From a virus: a DNA stretch of 23,837 nt. The translations under genes and the position numbers were made by a program. Under the pieces are notes generated by a model. That model was not told the origin of the DNA and ran no database searches. It saw only the letters and a list, made by a program, of their open reading frames with translations. Positions 13,447-21,815 of this stretch are shown piece by piece; position 1 is the first letter of the stretch; every line of letters starts with the position of its first letter. The DNA is taken from positions 1 to 23,837 of the IMG/VR virus record IMGVR_UViG_3300037117_000305; one strand, written 5' to 3'.

Positions 13447-13543
13447 GTCGACCGCCCCGAAATTCGAAAGTCGAGAATTCGTCCGAAGCCATGTCGAGGG
13501 CACTCGCGGCGACAATCGGCAACGCTTTTGAGGATTTTAAACG

Positions 13544-14110
13544 ATGAAAAGCTCGCCCATCCAAGCGCGACCCGAAGCGAAGGCCCGCAAGGCGCTTGCG
13601 GAACATCTGGCCGCCATTGCCGATTTGCAATCGCGAATCGCCAACATTCCCGGTCGCGCCGCAGGGCGCCCGGGCGCGGGCCCGCAGGCACCGGCCGGTG
13701 AAGCGAAACGCGCGGAAAGCCATGTTCCTTCCGAGCAAGCGCGCCTGGACCAGAAATTGGCGGCGGCGATGGCGCGACGCAGCGGGCTCGTCGCCGACGT
13801 CGTCGATACCGAACTGCCTCGTCGCATCGAAGCTTACCAGAGCCTGGTGCTGCAGGTGAATGCCGCCTGGAACGACATATTGGCCTTCGACGATTTGTTG
13901 CAGCGCCGGCATCCGGTTCATCCTTCGGTCTTCAACACGAGGGGGCCGCACGAGCGCGTCGTGCTCGCGCCCTCCACGGACCGCTCGCCGGTTCCGCCGC
14001 TTGAAATCAATTCGCGCGAACTTTTCGCTGCCGCGCGCGGGGCGGCGGACCGCTTCGCCGAGGCTCTCGAGACGGATGCCGAGGCAAGATTTTCTCAGTC
14101 GGTGCAGTAG
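13544..14110 (+). CDS. Hypothetical tail-operon protein
   Basis: A 188-aa protein starting at ATG 13544, with AGGA 9 nt upstream. It is Ala/Arg-rich and largely helical (ARKALAEHLAAIADLQSRI), with a low-complexity Gly/Pro stretch at about 38-55 and a proline-rich linker at about 145-155. It ends 9 nt before the tape measure start, where many tail operons have a chaperone or an additional assembly factor. No family is recognised. The opposite strand also has open frames here, but the ribosome binding site and tight spacing to the tape measure gene support this one. Confidence 0.65.
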   Translation: MKSSPIQARPEAKARKALAEHLAAIADLQSRIANIPGRAAGRPGAGPQAPAGEAKRAESHVPSEQARLDQKLAAAMARRSGLVADVVDTELPRRIEAYQSLVLQVNAAWNDILAFDDLLQRRHPVHPSVFNTRGPHERVVLAPSTDRSPVPPLEINSRELFAAARGAADRFAEALETDAEARFSQSVQ

Positions 14111-14119
14111 GAGATTCCG

Positions 14120-16795
14120 GTGGCAGACGACGGCACGGTGACAATCACGATCGGCGGCGCGGTCGATTCGTCTTTGACCGCAAGTGCTCAGGCGGCCAAA
14201 ACATCGTTGGGCGATCTTGCCGAGGCGGGCGAGGTCGCTGGCAACACGCTCGGCGGCGGACTGTCGGAAGGCCTCAAAAGTACCGCGACTGCGGCGCTTC
14301 GGGTGGCAGGCGGGGTAGAGGAACTCGGCGAGAAACTGAGTTCAAACGATATCGTGGGAGCCGCATCGCAAGTGGCTGCGATTGCCGCAAGTTTCTCCGA
14401 GCTAAGCCTCGCGGCGATGGGACCGGTCGGCGCGATTGCCGCCGCAGCCGGCGCATTGGCCTATTTCGGCGAACGTGCGGTGCAGGCCGCAGACGATACG
14501 GCGAAGATCGAATTGTCCGGCCTCGGTACCAAGGGGTTTGTCGCGAGCAAAGAGCAAATCGACGAATATGTCGATCGGCTGGACGCATTGCCGGATATGT
14601 CATCCGAAGACGCCAATGCGGTCGTCGAAGGATTCCAGACCATGGCCAATCGAAGCCAGGCGTCGATGGAGGGCCTGTCCGCCGCGACGAAAGGCTGGGC
14701 CGACGCAACCGGACAATCTCTTCGGCAGGCCGGCGAGCAATTGCGCGAAGTTTTTGGCGATCCGTTCACGGCGAGCTCCGAACAGTTCATCACCAATCTT
14801 CGTGGTCGCACGGACGCGGAATTGGCGGCATATGAAAAAGCGAAGCAGCTGGGCGACGTCTATGGCGCGCAGAAAGCCATGCTCGAGGCATTGGCCGGCA
14901 CGATCGCCGCCGCCCGCGGCCCTCTCGAAGCTCACAGTGCCAGCGTTACGACGAACTGGCGAAATGCAAGCATGTATCTGTCTGTACTCCTGGCCACATA
15001 TTCACCGCAGCTAGCCCAAACCGTCTTAAATGAGCAATCCGCAGAATCGTGGGGCAAGCTTGCCGGAGGGGTCGGTAGTGCGGTGACGGCATTCGAAAAA
15101 CTGCCGACCACCCGAATCCAGCTGCCGACGCCCAATCTCGATGCGTATATCGGCCACCTGCAGACCGCGGCGAGCCTCGTTGGGGAGACCGCGAGCCAGC
15201 GAACCATCGACAGCGCGCTCATCGAAGCGGCGACGGCGAAGCTCAGGGACCAGGGCAATGCGGAGAAGACAATTGTCACCAACGCGAAACAGGCGCGCGA
15301 CATCCTTGGCAGCCAGGCAGCCGAGATCGCCAAATTTGCGGCGCAGGGCGAAAAACCCGCTGGCGGCGGCGCTCAGTCCCAGGGCGCATCGAGAGCTCGG
15401 GAAGAAGCCGACAAGATCATCTCCATCGATAAGCAGACGAACGAGGCGGTCCTCGCGGGTCAGGCGCAACTCAATGCTTCCAGACTCGCGCTTGGCCAGG
15501 AATTGCTCTCCGCATTCGTGGCGCAGGAGCAGAGTCTCGCACAACAGAAATACGACGCGGACAAGAATGCCTTCGAGCAGGAGGCCGCAACCGGCAAGAT
15601 CACACACGCGGAGCTGACGGCAGAACTTGCTCTGATTGATGCACAATACGCAAACAAGAAAGCCGAGATCGACCACCAGGCTGCAGAAAAGCAGCGGGAG
15701 ATGGATCAGACCGATCTGCAGGACTCTATCTCGACCGCGGAACGGAAGCTCTCCCAGGACAAGGCAGCGCTCGAAACGCAATTTCAGTCGCACGACATCA
15801 CGGCGCAGCAACTGCATGATTTGGAAGTCGGACTGACGCAGCAGACCGAAGCCGAAATTCTCAAGCGGTTCGACGCCGAGAACGCCGGCCTGGTCGCGGG
15901 GACCGAAGCGTACAAGAAAGCCATGAAAGATCGACAGGCGCTCGTCGACAAGTTCACCCAGGATGTCGCTGCCGAAAACAACAAGCTCACGGAGGAGCAG
16001 TCCAAGAGCTGGCAGCAGATGACGTCCAGCATCGAGAGCGCGGAATCTTCGCTCGTGTCGGATATTTTTTCGAAGCGCCAGGGCCTCGGCAAAGACCTCG
16101 AGCAGATCGGGCTGCAGATGCTCGAGCGCCAGATCGAATATTATCTGAAGGAATATACCGAACACGCGATGATGAATCTGAAGAAGCTCGTGTCGGACAA
16201 AGCGACGACGCAACAGAGCGATGCGTTTGCGCTCCAGTCTTCCGTCCGGCAAACGACGCTCACGCAAACGCAGCAGGCCGCGCAGATCGGCGCGGTGACG
16301 GCCGGTGTGGCGGCGCAGAATGCGGCCCAGTCGGCCGGCAAAGCGGCCGGCATGGCGCAATCGGTCGCGATGGGTTCGGCGCAGATCAGCAATGACGCGA
16401 TGGTGGGGGCGTCCGGCGCCTATTCCGCTTTGGCGTCGATTCCCGTCGTGGGACCTTTTCTTGGCGCTGCCGCGGCAGCCGTCACGTTCGCGGCGATCAT
16501 GGGTTACGACGCGCTCACCTCGGCGGAAGGCGGCCAGTATTCGGTTCCGTTCGACGGCCAGCTGACGGAGCTGCACAAGAACGAAATGGTGCTTCCGGCG
16601 TCGATCGCCGGCGCCATGCGCGAGACGTTCGAAGGGCGGGGCGGCGCCGCGCCGCAATTGGGCAGCGGAAGCCTCAACGTGACGCACAACATCCAGAGCA
16701 TCGACACGGGCGGCGTCGAGCGGGTGATGCGCAACAACATCGCCCAGATTGCGCGCGTGGCGCGCAACTACCAGCGCAATCAGGTCCGCCGATGA
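14120..16795 (+). CDS. Tail tape measure protein
   Basis: An 891-aa protein starting at GTG 14120, with AGGAGA 6 nt upstream. Residues about 75-115 and 770-800 are hydrophobic (AAMGPVGAIAAAAGALAYFG; VVGPFLGAAAAAVTFAAIMG), as in tape measure proteins that insert into the host membrane. Between about 410 and 650 lies a long charged coiled coil rich in Gln, Glu and Lys. The C-terminal part has VPFDGQLTELHKNEMVLPAS, a segment often seen near the end of tape measure proteins. Its length sets tail length: at about 1.5 Å per residue this suggests a tail of roughly 130 nm, an inference from the known rule. It overlaps the next gene by ATGA. Confidence 0.88.
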   Translation: MADDGTVTITIGGAVDSSLTASAQAAKTSLGDLAEAGEVAGNTLGGGLSEGLKSTATAALRVAGGVEELGEKLSSNDIVGAASQVAAIAASFSELSLAAMGPVGAIAAAAGALAYFGERAVQAADDTAKIELSGLGTKGFVASKEQIDEYVDRLDALPDMSSEDANAVVEGFQTMANRSQASMEGLSAATKGWADATGQSLRQAGEQLREVFGDPFTASSEQFITNLRGRTDAELAAYEKAKQLGDVYGAQKAMLEALAGTIAAARGPLEAHSASVTTNWRNASMYLSVLLATYSPQLAQTVLNEQSAESWGKLAGGVGSAVTAFEKLPTTRIQLPTPNLDAYIGHLQTAASLVGETASQRTIDSALIEAATAKLRDQGNAEKTIVTNAKQARDILGSQAAEIAKFAAQGEKPAGGGAQSQGASRAREEADKIISIDKQTNEAVLAGQAQLNASRLALGQELLSAFVAQEQSLAQQKYDADKNAFEQEAATGKITHAELTAELALIDAQYANKKAEIDHQAAEKQREMDQTDLQDSISTAERKLSQDKAALETQFQSHDITAQQLHDLEVGLTQQTEAEILKRFDAENAGLVAGTEAYKKAMKDRQALVDKFTQDVAAENNKLTEEQSKSWQQMTSSIESAESSLVSDIFSKRQGLGKDLEQIGLQMLERQIEYYLKEYTEHAMMNLKKLVSDKATTQQSDAFALQSSVRQTTLTQTQQAAQIGAVTAGVAAQNAAQSAGKAAGMAQSVAMGSAQISNDAMVGASGAYSALASIPVVGPFLGAAAAAVTFAAIMGYDALTSAEGGQYSVPFDGQLTELHKNEMVLPASIAGAMRETFEGRGGAAPQLGSGSLNVTHNIQSIDTGGVERVMRNNIAQIARVARNYQRNQVRR

Positions 16796-17451
16796 GCACC
16801 GCGATTTTCCCCAAGCTGCGCGGCCGGTCGTGGAGCGTCCACGAAAGTCCGCAGACCTCGACGCGGCTCTCGAAACATGTCTCCGGCCGCACGGTTGCGG
16901 CGTCGCTCTACAAATACCCGCTCTACCTGTTCGAGCTGGTCTATGACGGGCTGACCTCGGCGTCAGATCCCGCCTTCAGCAATCTGGGTGCGCAGTCATT
17001 GCAGGCCATCGAAGGCTTCTTCCTCGCGCGCGCGGGCGGCTTCGACACGTTCCTGTTCCGGAAGGCGGACGCGACGGGAAACGTTGCGGATTCCTGGGTC
17101 GAGGGTCAGCAGATTGGCGTCGGCAATGGTTCGACGACGGCATTCACTTTCGTGCGTGAAGTGCCGCTCGCCGCGCCGCAGCCGCCCTATATCGAGCCGG
17201 TGGGCCAGGTCGAACCGAACGGATTGAACGTCTATCTCAATGGCGCACCGCAGGCGGCATCGAGCCATTCCGTCACTTGGCCGAACCAGGTGACGTTCAA
17301 CACGGCGCCGCCGACGGGTGCAATCGTGAGTGCGGACTACACCTACTATTTCGTGTGCCGCTTCAGCGACGACACGATCGACTTCGAGAACTTCGCGCAT
17401 CTGTTGTGGAAAATCGGTTCTGTGAAACTGCAGACGGTGAAGCAGCCGTGA
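16792..17451 (+). CDS. Distal tail protein, DUF2460 family (RcGTA gp12-like)
   Basis: A 219-aa protein of the DUF2460 family. RTVAASLYKYPLYLFELVYD near residue 38, then GFFLARAGGFDTFLFRKADA, a beta domain with QIGVGNGSTTAFTFVREV and FNTAPPTGAIVSADYTYYF, and CRFSDDTIDFENFAHLLW at the end match the family in order and length. In RcGTA the homologue forms the distal tail ring between tube and hub. Starts in an ATGA overlap with the tape measure gene. A family A hairpin follows its stop. Confidence 0.88.
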   Translation: MSTAIFPKLRGRSWSVHESPQTSTRLSKHVSGRTVAASLYKYPLYLFELVYDGLTSASDPAFSNLGAQSLQAIEGFFLARAGGFDTFLFRKADATGNVADSWVEGQQIGVGNGSTTAFTFVREVPLAAPQPPYIEPVGQVEPNGLNVYLNGAPQAASSHSVTWPNQVTFNTAPPTGAIVSADYTYYFVCRFSDDTIDFENFAHLLWKIGSVKLQTVKQP

Positions 17452-17460
17452 AAAGGAAAT

Positions 17461-17581
17461 CATGCGGAGGCGCGGAGAACGCGGAGTGGGTTCGGCGTGA
17501 AGCGCCTGGTATTCTCTGCGCGTTGCTGTTCAAGAAAACATTGCGCTGCGCGCGATCCGCGTCCTCCGCACCTCCGCGTGA
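17461..17581. repeat. Hairpin repeat family A, copy 3 (between DUF2460 and hub genes)
   Basis: The left arm CATGCGGAGGCGCGGAGAAC.. (17461-17486) complements 17555-17581 with few mismatches. It has the same orientation as copy 2 and shares its loop ends (GTTCGGCG.GAA.CGCC and TTGCGCTGCGCGCGATCCG). It begins 9 nt after the stop and ends 12 nt before the next ATG, filling the gap completely. Confidence 0.85.
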
Positions 17582-17593
17582 GTCAGTCTTTTA

Positions 17594-18661
17594 ATGAGAA
17601 CATCAACTGGATTACTCGCCCCTTACCTTGCCCTGCGCCCAACGCAAATCGTCGCCGTCGACTGCTTCACGTTCACGCTCGCGACCGGCAATCAGTATCG
17701 CTGTTGCAACGCGGATGTGCCGGTCAGCTTCTACAACTACGACACGACGAACCTGGACAGTTCGCTTCTGAGCCTGGGCAACCTCGGATCGATGGTGCTG
17801 GGTGCGGCGGGCGAAGCGCCGACAGCGACCTTCGCCGCCAATTCGGTTCGGGTCAGCGGCCTCAAATATTCGGTCAAGATCGGCATGGATGTGGACGAAC
17901 AGGATGTGACGATTTCCTGTTTGACGCCGCCGACCTTTCCGCAATCGGTAAGTACCGCCGCAAGCGGCGATCTTGGTGCGGGCGAATTGGGCGACATGCT
18001 GCTTGCGACAGACGGCATAGCATCGGCGCAATTCGGTCCTTCGGCCGAACTGATCGAAGGCATCCCGTTCCTGCAAGCCTTGCGGCAGGGCTTGTTCGAC
18101 GGCGCCTTCCTGCAGAGGGATCGCGCATTTCTCTATGCCTGGGGTGCGCCGCCGATAGGCACGGTCACCCTGTTCCACGGGCGCATCAGTTCGATCGACA
18201 AGATCGGCCGCGTCGAGGCGCAGATCAAAGTCAAGTCCGACCTCGTTCTTCTCGATATCGATTTTCCGCGCAACATTTATCAGGCCGGATGCATACATAT
18301 TCTGTTCGATAGCGGATGTGCGCTGGTGAAATCTTCGTTTGCCGTTGCGGGAACGGCCGCGTCCGGCAGCACCAATCTGGTTATCAACTGGACCAATACG
18401 AGTTCGGCAACCGCATTCAACGAAGGTACCGTCACCTTCACGAGCGGGAAGTTGAACGGCTACACCGGAAACCTGAAAAGCTCCGGAACCACGACGCTGA
18501 CCCTGGTCGATCAGCTTCCTGTCGCGCCGCAACCGGGCGACACGTTCAACGCCTATCCCGGCTGCAATCATACGACCGGAGTGGGCGGCTGCGCGACGTT
18601 TAACAATCTCGTGCATTTTCGCGGCTATCCGAACGTGCCGCCGCCCGCGACGGCGTTTTGA
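17594..18661 (+). CDS. Tail hub protein, DUF2163/BR0599 (RcGTA gp13-like)
   Basis: A 355-aa protein. The N-terminal DUF2163 domain has VDCFTFTLATGNQYRC and LKYSVKIGMDVDEQDVTISC; the C-terminal phage_BR0599 domain carries IYQAGCIHILFDSGC (Cys233, Cys242) and YPGCNHTTGVGGCATFNN (Cys324, Cys333). In the RcGTA structure the homologous hub binds an iron-sulfur cluster through cysteines of this domain, so the four here are good candidates for the same. It plugs the tail tip and connects the distal ring to the megatron-type hub. ATG 17594 follows a family A repeat and has only a weak ribosome binding site. Confidence 0.88.
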   Translation: MRTSTGLLAPYLALRPTQIVAVDCFTFTLATGNQYRCCNADVPVSFYNYDTTNLDSSLLSLGNLGSMVLGAAGEAPTATFAANSVRVSGLKYSVKIGMDVDEQDVTISCLTPPTFPQSVSTAASGDLGAGELGDMLLATDGIASAQFGPSAELIEGIPFLQALRQGLFDGAFLQRDRAFLYAWGAPPIGTVTLFHGRISSIDKIGRVEAQIKVKSDLVLLDIDFPRNIYQAGCIHILFDSGCALVKSSFAVAGTAASGSTNLVINWTNTSSATAFNEGTVTFTSGKLNGYTGNLKSSGTTTLTLVDQLPVAPQPGDTFNAYPGCNHTTGVGGCATFNNLVHFRGYPNVPPPATAF

Positions 18662-18670
18662 AGAAAAATT

Positions 18671-18792
18671 GCGCGCGGGGGCGCGGAAGACGCGGATCGC
18701 GCGCAGTGCAGCATTTATAGCTGCAGCAGCTTGACGACGGTTCCTGGCGCTTCGCACCGAACCTGCTCCGCGTTCTCCGCGCCTCCGCGTGA
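18671..18792. repeat. Hairpin repeat family A, copy 4 (inverted)
   Basis: The reverse complement of this stretch reads TCACGCGGAGGCGCGGAGAA.., then GTTCGGTGCGAAGCGCC and TGCGCGCGATCCGCGTCTTC, matching copies 2 and 3 arm for arm. It therefore lies in the opposite orientation. The loop centre contains GCTGCAGC and is unrelated to the others. It fills the gap from 10 nt after the hub stop to 24 nt before ATG 18816. Confidence 0.85.
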
Positions 18793-18815
18793 GCACTCTT
18801 TACGATCGGTTGAAC

Positions 18816-19262
18816 ATGAACGACCTCGAAGTTCAGCAACGTGCCGCCGTTGTCGCCGAAGCGCGCACCTGGATCAGGACGCGTTATCGGCACATGGCGG
18901 ATCGCAAGAAGGCCGGTGTCGATTGCGCGATGCTGCTGGTGCGGGTGTTCGTCGATACCGGCCTCGTCGAACCGTTCGATCCACGACCCTATTCGAAGAC
19001 CTGGTTCCTGCATCGCGACGCCGAAATCTATCTCGGCCAGGTGCTGCACCACACGCGAGAGATTTTCACGGATCCGCAGCCGGGTGACATCGTGCTCTGC
19101 CGGATCGGACGGCTGTTCGCCCATGGCGGCATCGTCTCGCAATGGCCCAAGGTCATTCACGCCTTTTCGCAGGCACGTATGGTTCTCGAAGACGACGTCT
19201 CGCGCCAGGGCAAATACGAAGCGGTAGAGAAGCGCGTGTTCAGCTATTGGGTTCCGCGCTAA
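18816..19262 (+). CDS. NlpC/P60 cell-wall peptidase of the tail tip (RcGTA gp14-like)
   Basis: A 148-aa protein. AGVDCAMLLVRVF holds the catalytic Cys37, and RLFAHGGIV holds His103; His115 (VIHAF) may be the third polar residue. The length and GDIVLCRIG segment match tail-tip NlpC/P60 peptidases, which open the peptidoglycan during DNA entry. I chose ATG 18816 because the in-frame GTG at 18789 lies in the family A repeat. The ribosome binding site is weak at both. Its TAA overlaps the next ATG (TAATG). Confidence 0.88.
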   Translation: MNDLEVQQRAAVVAEARTWIRTRYRHMADRKKAGVDCAMLLVRVFVDTGLVEPFDPRPYSKTWFLHRDAEIYLGQVLHHTREIFTDPQPGDIVLCRIGRLFAHGGIVSQWPKVIHAFSQARMVLEDDVSRQGKYEAVEKRVFSYWVPR

Positions 19263-21802
19263 TGGGTATCTTTGGCGGAGGTAGCGGCAGCGGCAACAAG
19301 TGGCCCACTTATACGGGCGTTCAACTCAATGTCGCCGTGAACACGATGCCCATCCCCATTCTATGGGGCGCGGGCAAGCTTGGCACGAACCTGATCGAAT
19401 ATGTCGATTTCAGCGGCCACAAGGTTTCGCAGGGCGGGAAGGGCGGCGGCAAAGGCGGCACGACCGACTACAGCGCCACACTCGAACTCGCACTGTGCGA
19501 GGGCCTTATCGACAGCGTTCCACTCGTCCTTGTCAACACGAACCAGCAGGAGACCCTCGGCCAACTCAAGATGACTCTGATTCCGGGAACCTATCCGGAG
19601 CAGGAGCCGTGGTCCTATATGGTGTCCGCCCATCCCGGCGACGCCTATGGCTATCCCGGAACAGCCATCGTCGCTGTCGAGAATTACGATCTCGGCGAAA
19701 GCGCGAGCGTTCCCAATCAGAACATGCTCGTGGTGCGGCAATACCTGACAACACAGGGAGACAATCACTTCCAAGCATCCTGGTGCATGCCGAATGCGAT
19801 TCAGCCGGGCTATCCGATCGTCGCGGAAGCATTTCTGCATGGCATTCCCACGGCCGACATGGCGCTCGTCATTCAAGACATGCTGACGAACGCGCAATAT
19901 GGCGTGCCGTGTTTTCCGGCCGGATCGATCGATACGGCGACCTTGCTGTCCGGGCCGAACGCCGTCTCGACCGGCGATATGGCGTTGCAGACTTATCTGC
20001 GGGCACTCGGCATCGGCATGTCGCCCGTGCTGGACAGCCAGGAGACGGCGCAAAGCATTCTCGACCGCTGGATGCAGATCACCAATTGCGCGGCGGTTTG
20101 GTCGGGCGCGTCGCTTAAGTTCATTCCCTATGGCGACGAGACCATTTCGCACAACGGCGTCGTCTATGTGCCGAACCTCGCTGTCGTGTACGATCTCGAC
20201 GACGACGATTATCTCGGCGACGCAACGCAGGACCCGGTCCAGGTCACGCGGACGGATTTCAACGACGCCTACAATGTCGTGCGTGTCGAGGTGACGAGCG
20301 CCGACGGCTTCTTCGCCTATCTGCCGGTCGAAGCGCGCGACCAGAATGCGATCGAGCTCGCCGGCGGCCCGCGCATCATGCCGACGGTCACGGCGCACGA
20401 GATTGTGGGCGTGGAAGTCGGCGCAATCGTCTCACAGCTGATCCTGCAGCAGGGCCTTTATTGGCGAAACACGGCGACCTTCAAGCTGGACGAAACGATG
20501 TGTCTGCTCGAGCCGATGGACATGGTCGCCCTGACGGACACAAATCTGGGCTTGACCCGCACGCCCTATCGCATCCTCTCGATCGAGGAAGACGACAATG
20601 GCGAACTGACGATTACGGCGCAGGAATTCCGTTCGGGTGTTTCGACGGCGGTCGCTTATTCAAAGCAGGTGAGCGTCTCGGGAGTGCCGAACCCCTCTGC
20701 ATCCGCCGGCAACGTCAACACACCTGTGATCTTCGAGCCGACGAGTGCGCTGGTCGATCAGGCGCAGGTCTGGATGGCGGTGTGCGGAGGAGGGGGAGCG
20801 TTCGATCCCAACTGGGGCGGTTGCCAGGTCTGGATCAGCGTGGATAACGAAAACTATATCCAGGCCGGCACGATTTATGGCCCCGCGCGCATGGGCGTGT
20901 TGACCGCCAATCTCCCGAGCTATTCGGGCGCGAACCCGGACAACACCAACATGCTTACTGTCGATTTGAGCGAAAGCGAAGGCGTGTTGTCGTCGGGCAT
21001 GCTCAGCGACGCCCAGGCCGGACGCACGCTCTGCTATGTCGATGGCGAGTTGCTCTCTTATGTCTCGGCCACGCTTGCGGATGCGACGGCGAGCGCGGAG
21101 TCGCACACGGTGCCCGCGACGGCGCCTTACCAGGTCGTCGTCAACCACGCGAACACGTTCATCGCGAATGGGAGCGTTTCGGACGGGCTGATCACCTACA
21201 CGCAAGTGTCTTCCAACCCGGGCGCGCATCAATATATGCTCGTGGAGCCCGGGGTTTACGAGTTCGGGTTCCAACCGGTCCTGGCGCTGTTGTTCACCTA
21301 TACCTATGCCAATTCTTATCACTACGCGCTGACGGAGCTGGAGCGCGGCATGTACGGAACGGCCATTTCGGCGCATTCGTCGGGTACCGCTTTCGCGCGA
21401 TGCGACGGCGCGATCTTCGAATACGATCTGCCGGATGAATACGTCGGCAAAGAAATCTATATCAAGCTCGTGTCGTTCAATATTTTCGGGCTGGGCCTGG
21501 AAGACATCTCGTCTGTCACGCCGTTCACTTACACGCCGTCGGGCGCGGGCCTGCCGGGCGGTATCGTCAAAGGTGGGACATATACCGCGACCTCCGCCGA
21601 TGCGACCGCGGGGCATCTGACGATCGTCACGACATTGTCGTCCGTCGATGTCGCGCAGGTCACGATCACGCGGAGCGGCGTCAATGTCACGGCCGACGCC
21701 GTGGTCACCACGCCGGGCTCCGATATCGACGTCGCCAACGGCGCCGTGACCTATGTGATTGCGGCAGGCGACAGCGTCGCGTGGATTGCGATCGGTTCGT
21801 GA
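19262..21802 (+). CDS. Large tail-tip hub / host-specificity protein (RcGTA gp15-like)
   Basis: An 846-aa protein starting at ATG 19262, overlapping the peptidase stop. The N-terminus (VAVNTMPIPILWGAGKLGTNLI) and the middle region (about 330-480: AYNVVRVEVTSADGFFAYLP, EPMDMVALTDTNLGLTRTPY, ITAQEF) match the megatron / phage-tail_3 type hub of alphaproteobacterial siphoviruses and gene transfer agents. The C-terminal third is beta-rich with Fn3/Ig-like character, likely the part that meets the receptor. A short linker (TPSGAGLPGGIVKGGTYT) leads to a final Ala/Thr/Val-rich domain. It is one of the longest genes here and ends 13 nt from the converging methyltransferase gene. Confidence 0.85.
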   Translation: MGIFGGGSGSGNKWPTYTGVQLNVAVNTMPIPILWGAGKLGTNLIEYVDFSGHKVSQGGKGGGKGGTTDYSATLELALCEGLIDSVPLVLVNTNQQETLGQLKMTLIPGTYPEQEPWSYMVSAHPGDAYGYPGTAIVAVENYDLGESASVPNQNMLVVRQYLTTQGDNHFQASWCMPNAIQPGYPIVAEAFLHGIPTADMALVIQDMLTNAQYGVPCFPAGSIDTATLLSGPNAVSTGDMALQTYLRALGIGMSPVLDSQETAQSILDRWMQITNCAAVWSGASLKFIPYGDETISHNGVVYVPNLAVVYDLDDDDYLGDATQDPVQVTRTDFNDAYNVVRVEVTSADGFFAYLPVEARDQNAIELAGGPRIMPTVTAHEIVGVEVGAIVSQLILQQGLYWRNTATFKLDETMCLLEPMDMVALTDTNLGLTRTPYRILSIEEDDNGELTITAQEFRSGVSTAVAYSKQVSVSGVPNPSASAGNVNTPVIFEPTSALVDQAQVWMAVCGGGGAFDPNWGGCQVWISVDNENYIQAGTIYGPARMGVLTANLPSYSGANPDNTNMLTVDLSESEGVLSSGMLSDAQAGRTLCYVDGELLSYVSATLADATASAESHTVPATAPYQVVVNHANTFIANGSVSDGLITYTQVSSNPGAHQYMLVEPGVYEFGFQPVLALLFTYTYANSYHYALTELERGMYGTAISAHSSGTAFARCDGAIFEYDLPDEYVGKEIYIKLVSFNIFGLGLEDISSVTPFTYTPSGAGLPGGIVKGGTYTATSADATAGHLTIVTTLSSVDVAQVTITRSGVNVTADAVVTTPGSDIDVANGAVTYVIAAGDSVAWIAIGS

Positions 21803-21815
21803 TGGAAGACATTGG

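Noticed and set aside
13412-13951. Minus-strand frame of 179 codons opposite the 188-aa tail-operon gene
   Set aside because: No ribosome binding site or motif; the plus-strand gene has both good spacing to the tape measure gene and a ribosome binding site.
18789-18815. GTG start for the NlpC/P60 gene
   Set aside because: The codon lies in the arm of family A copy 4, which is repeat sequence and an unlikely place for the original start.
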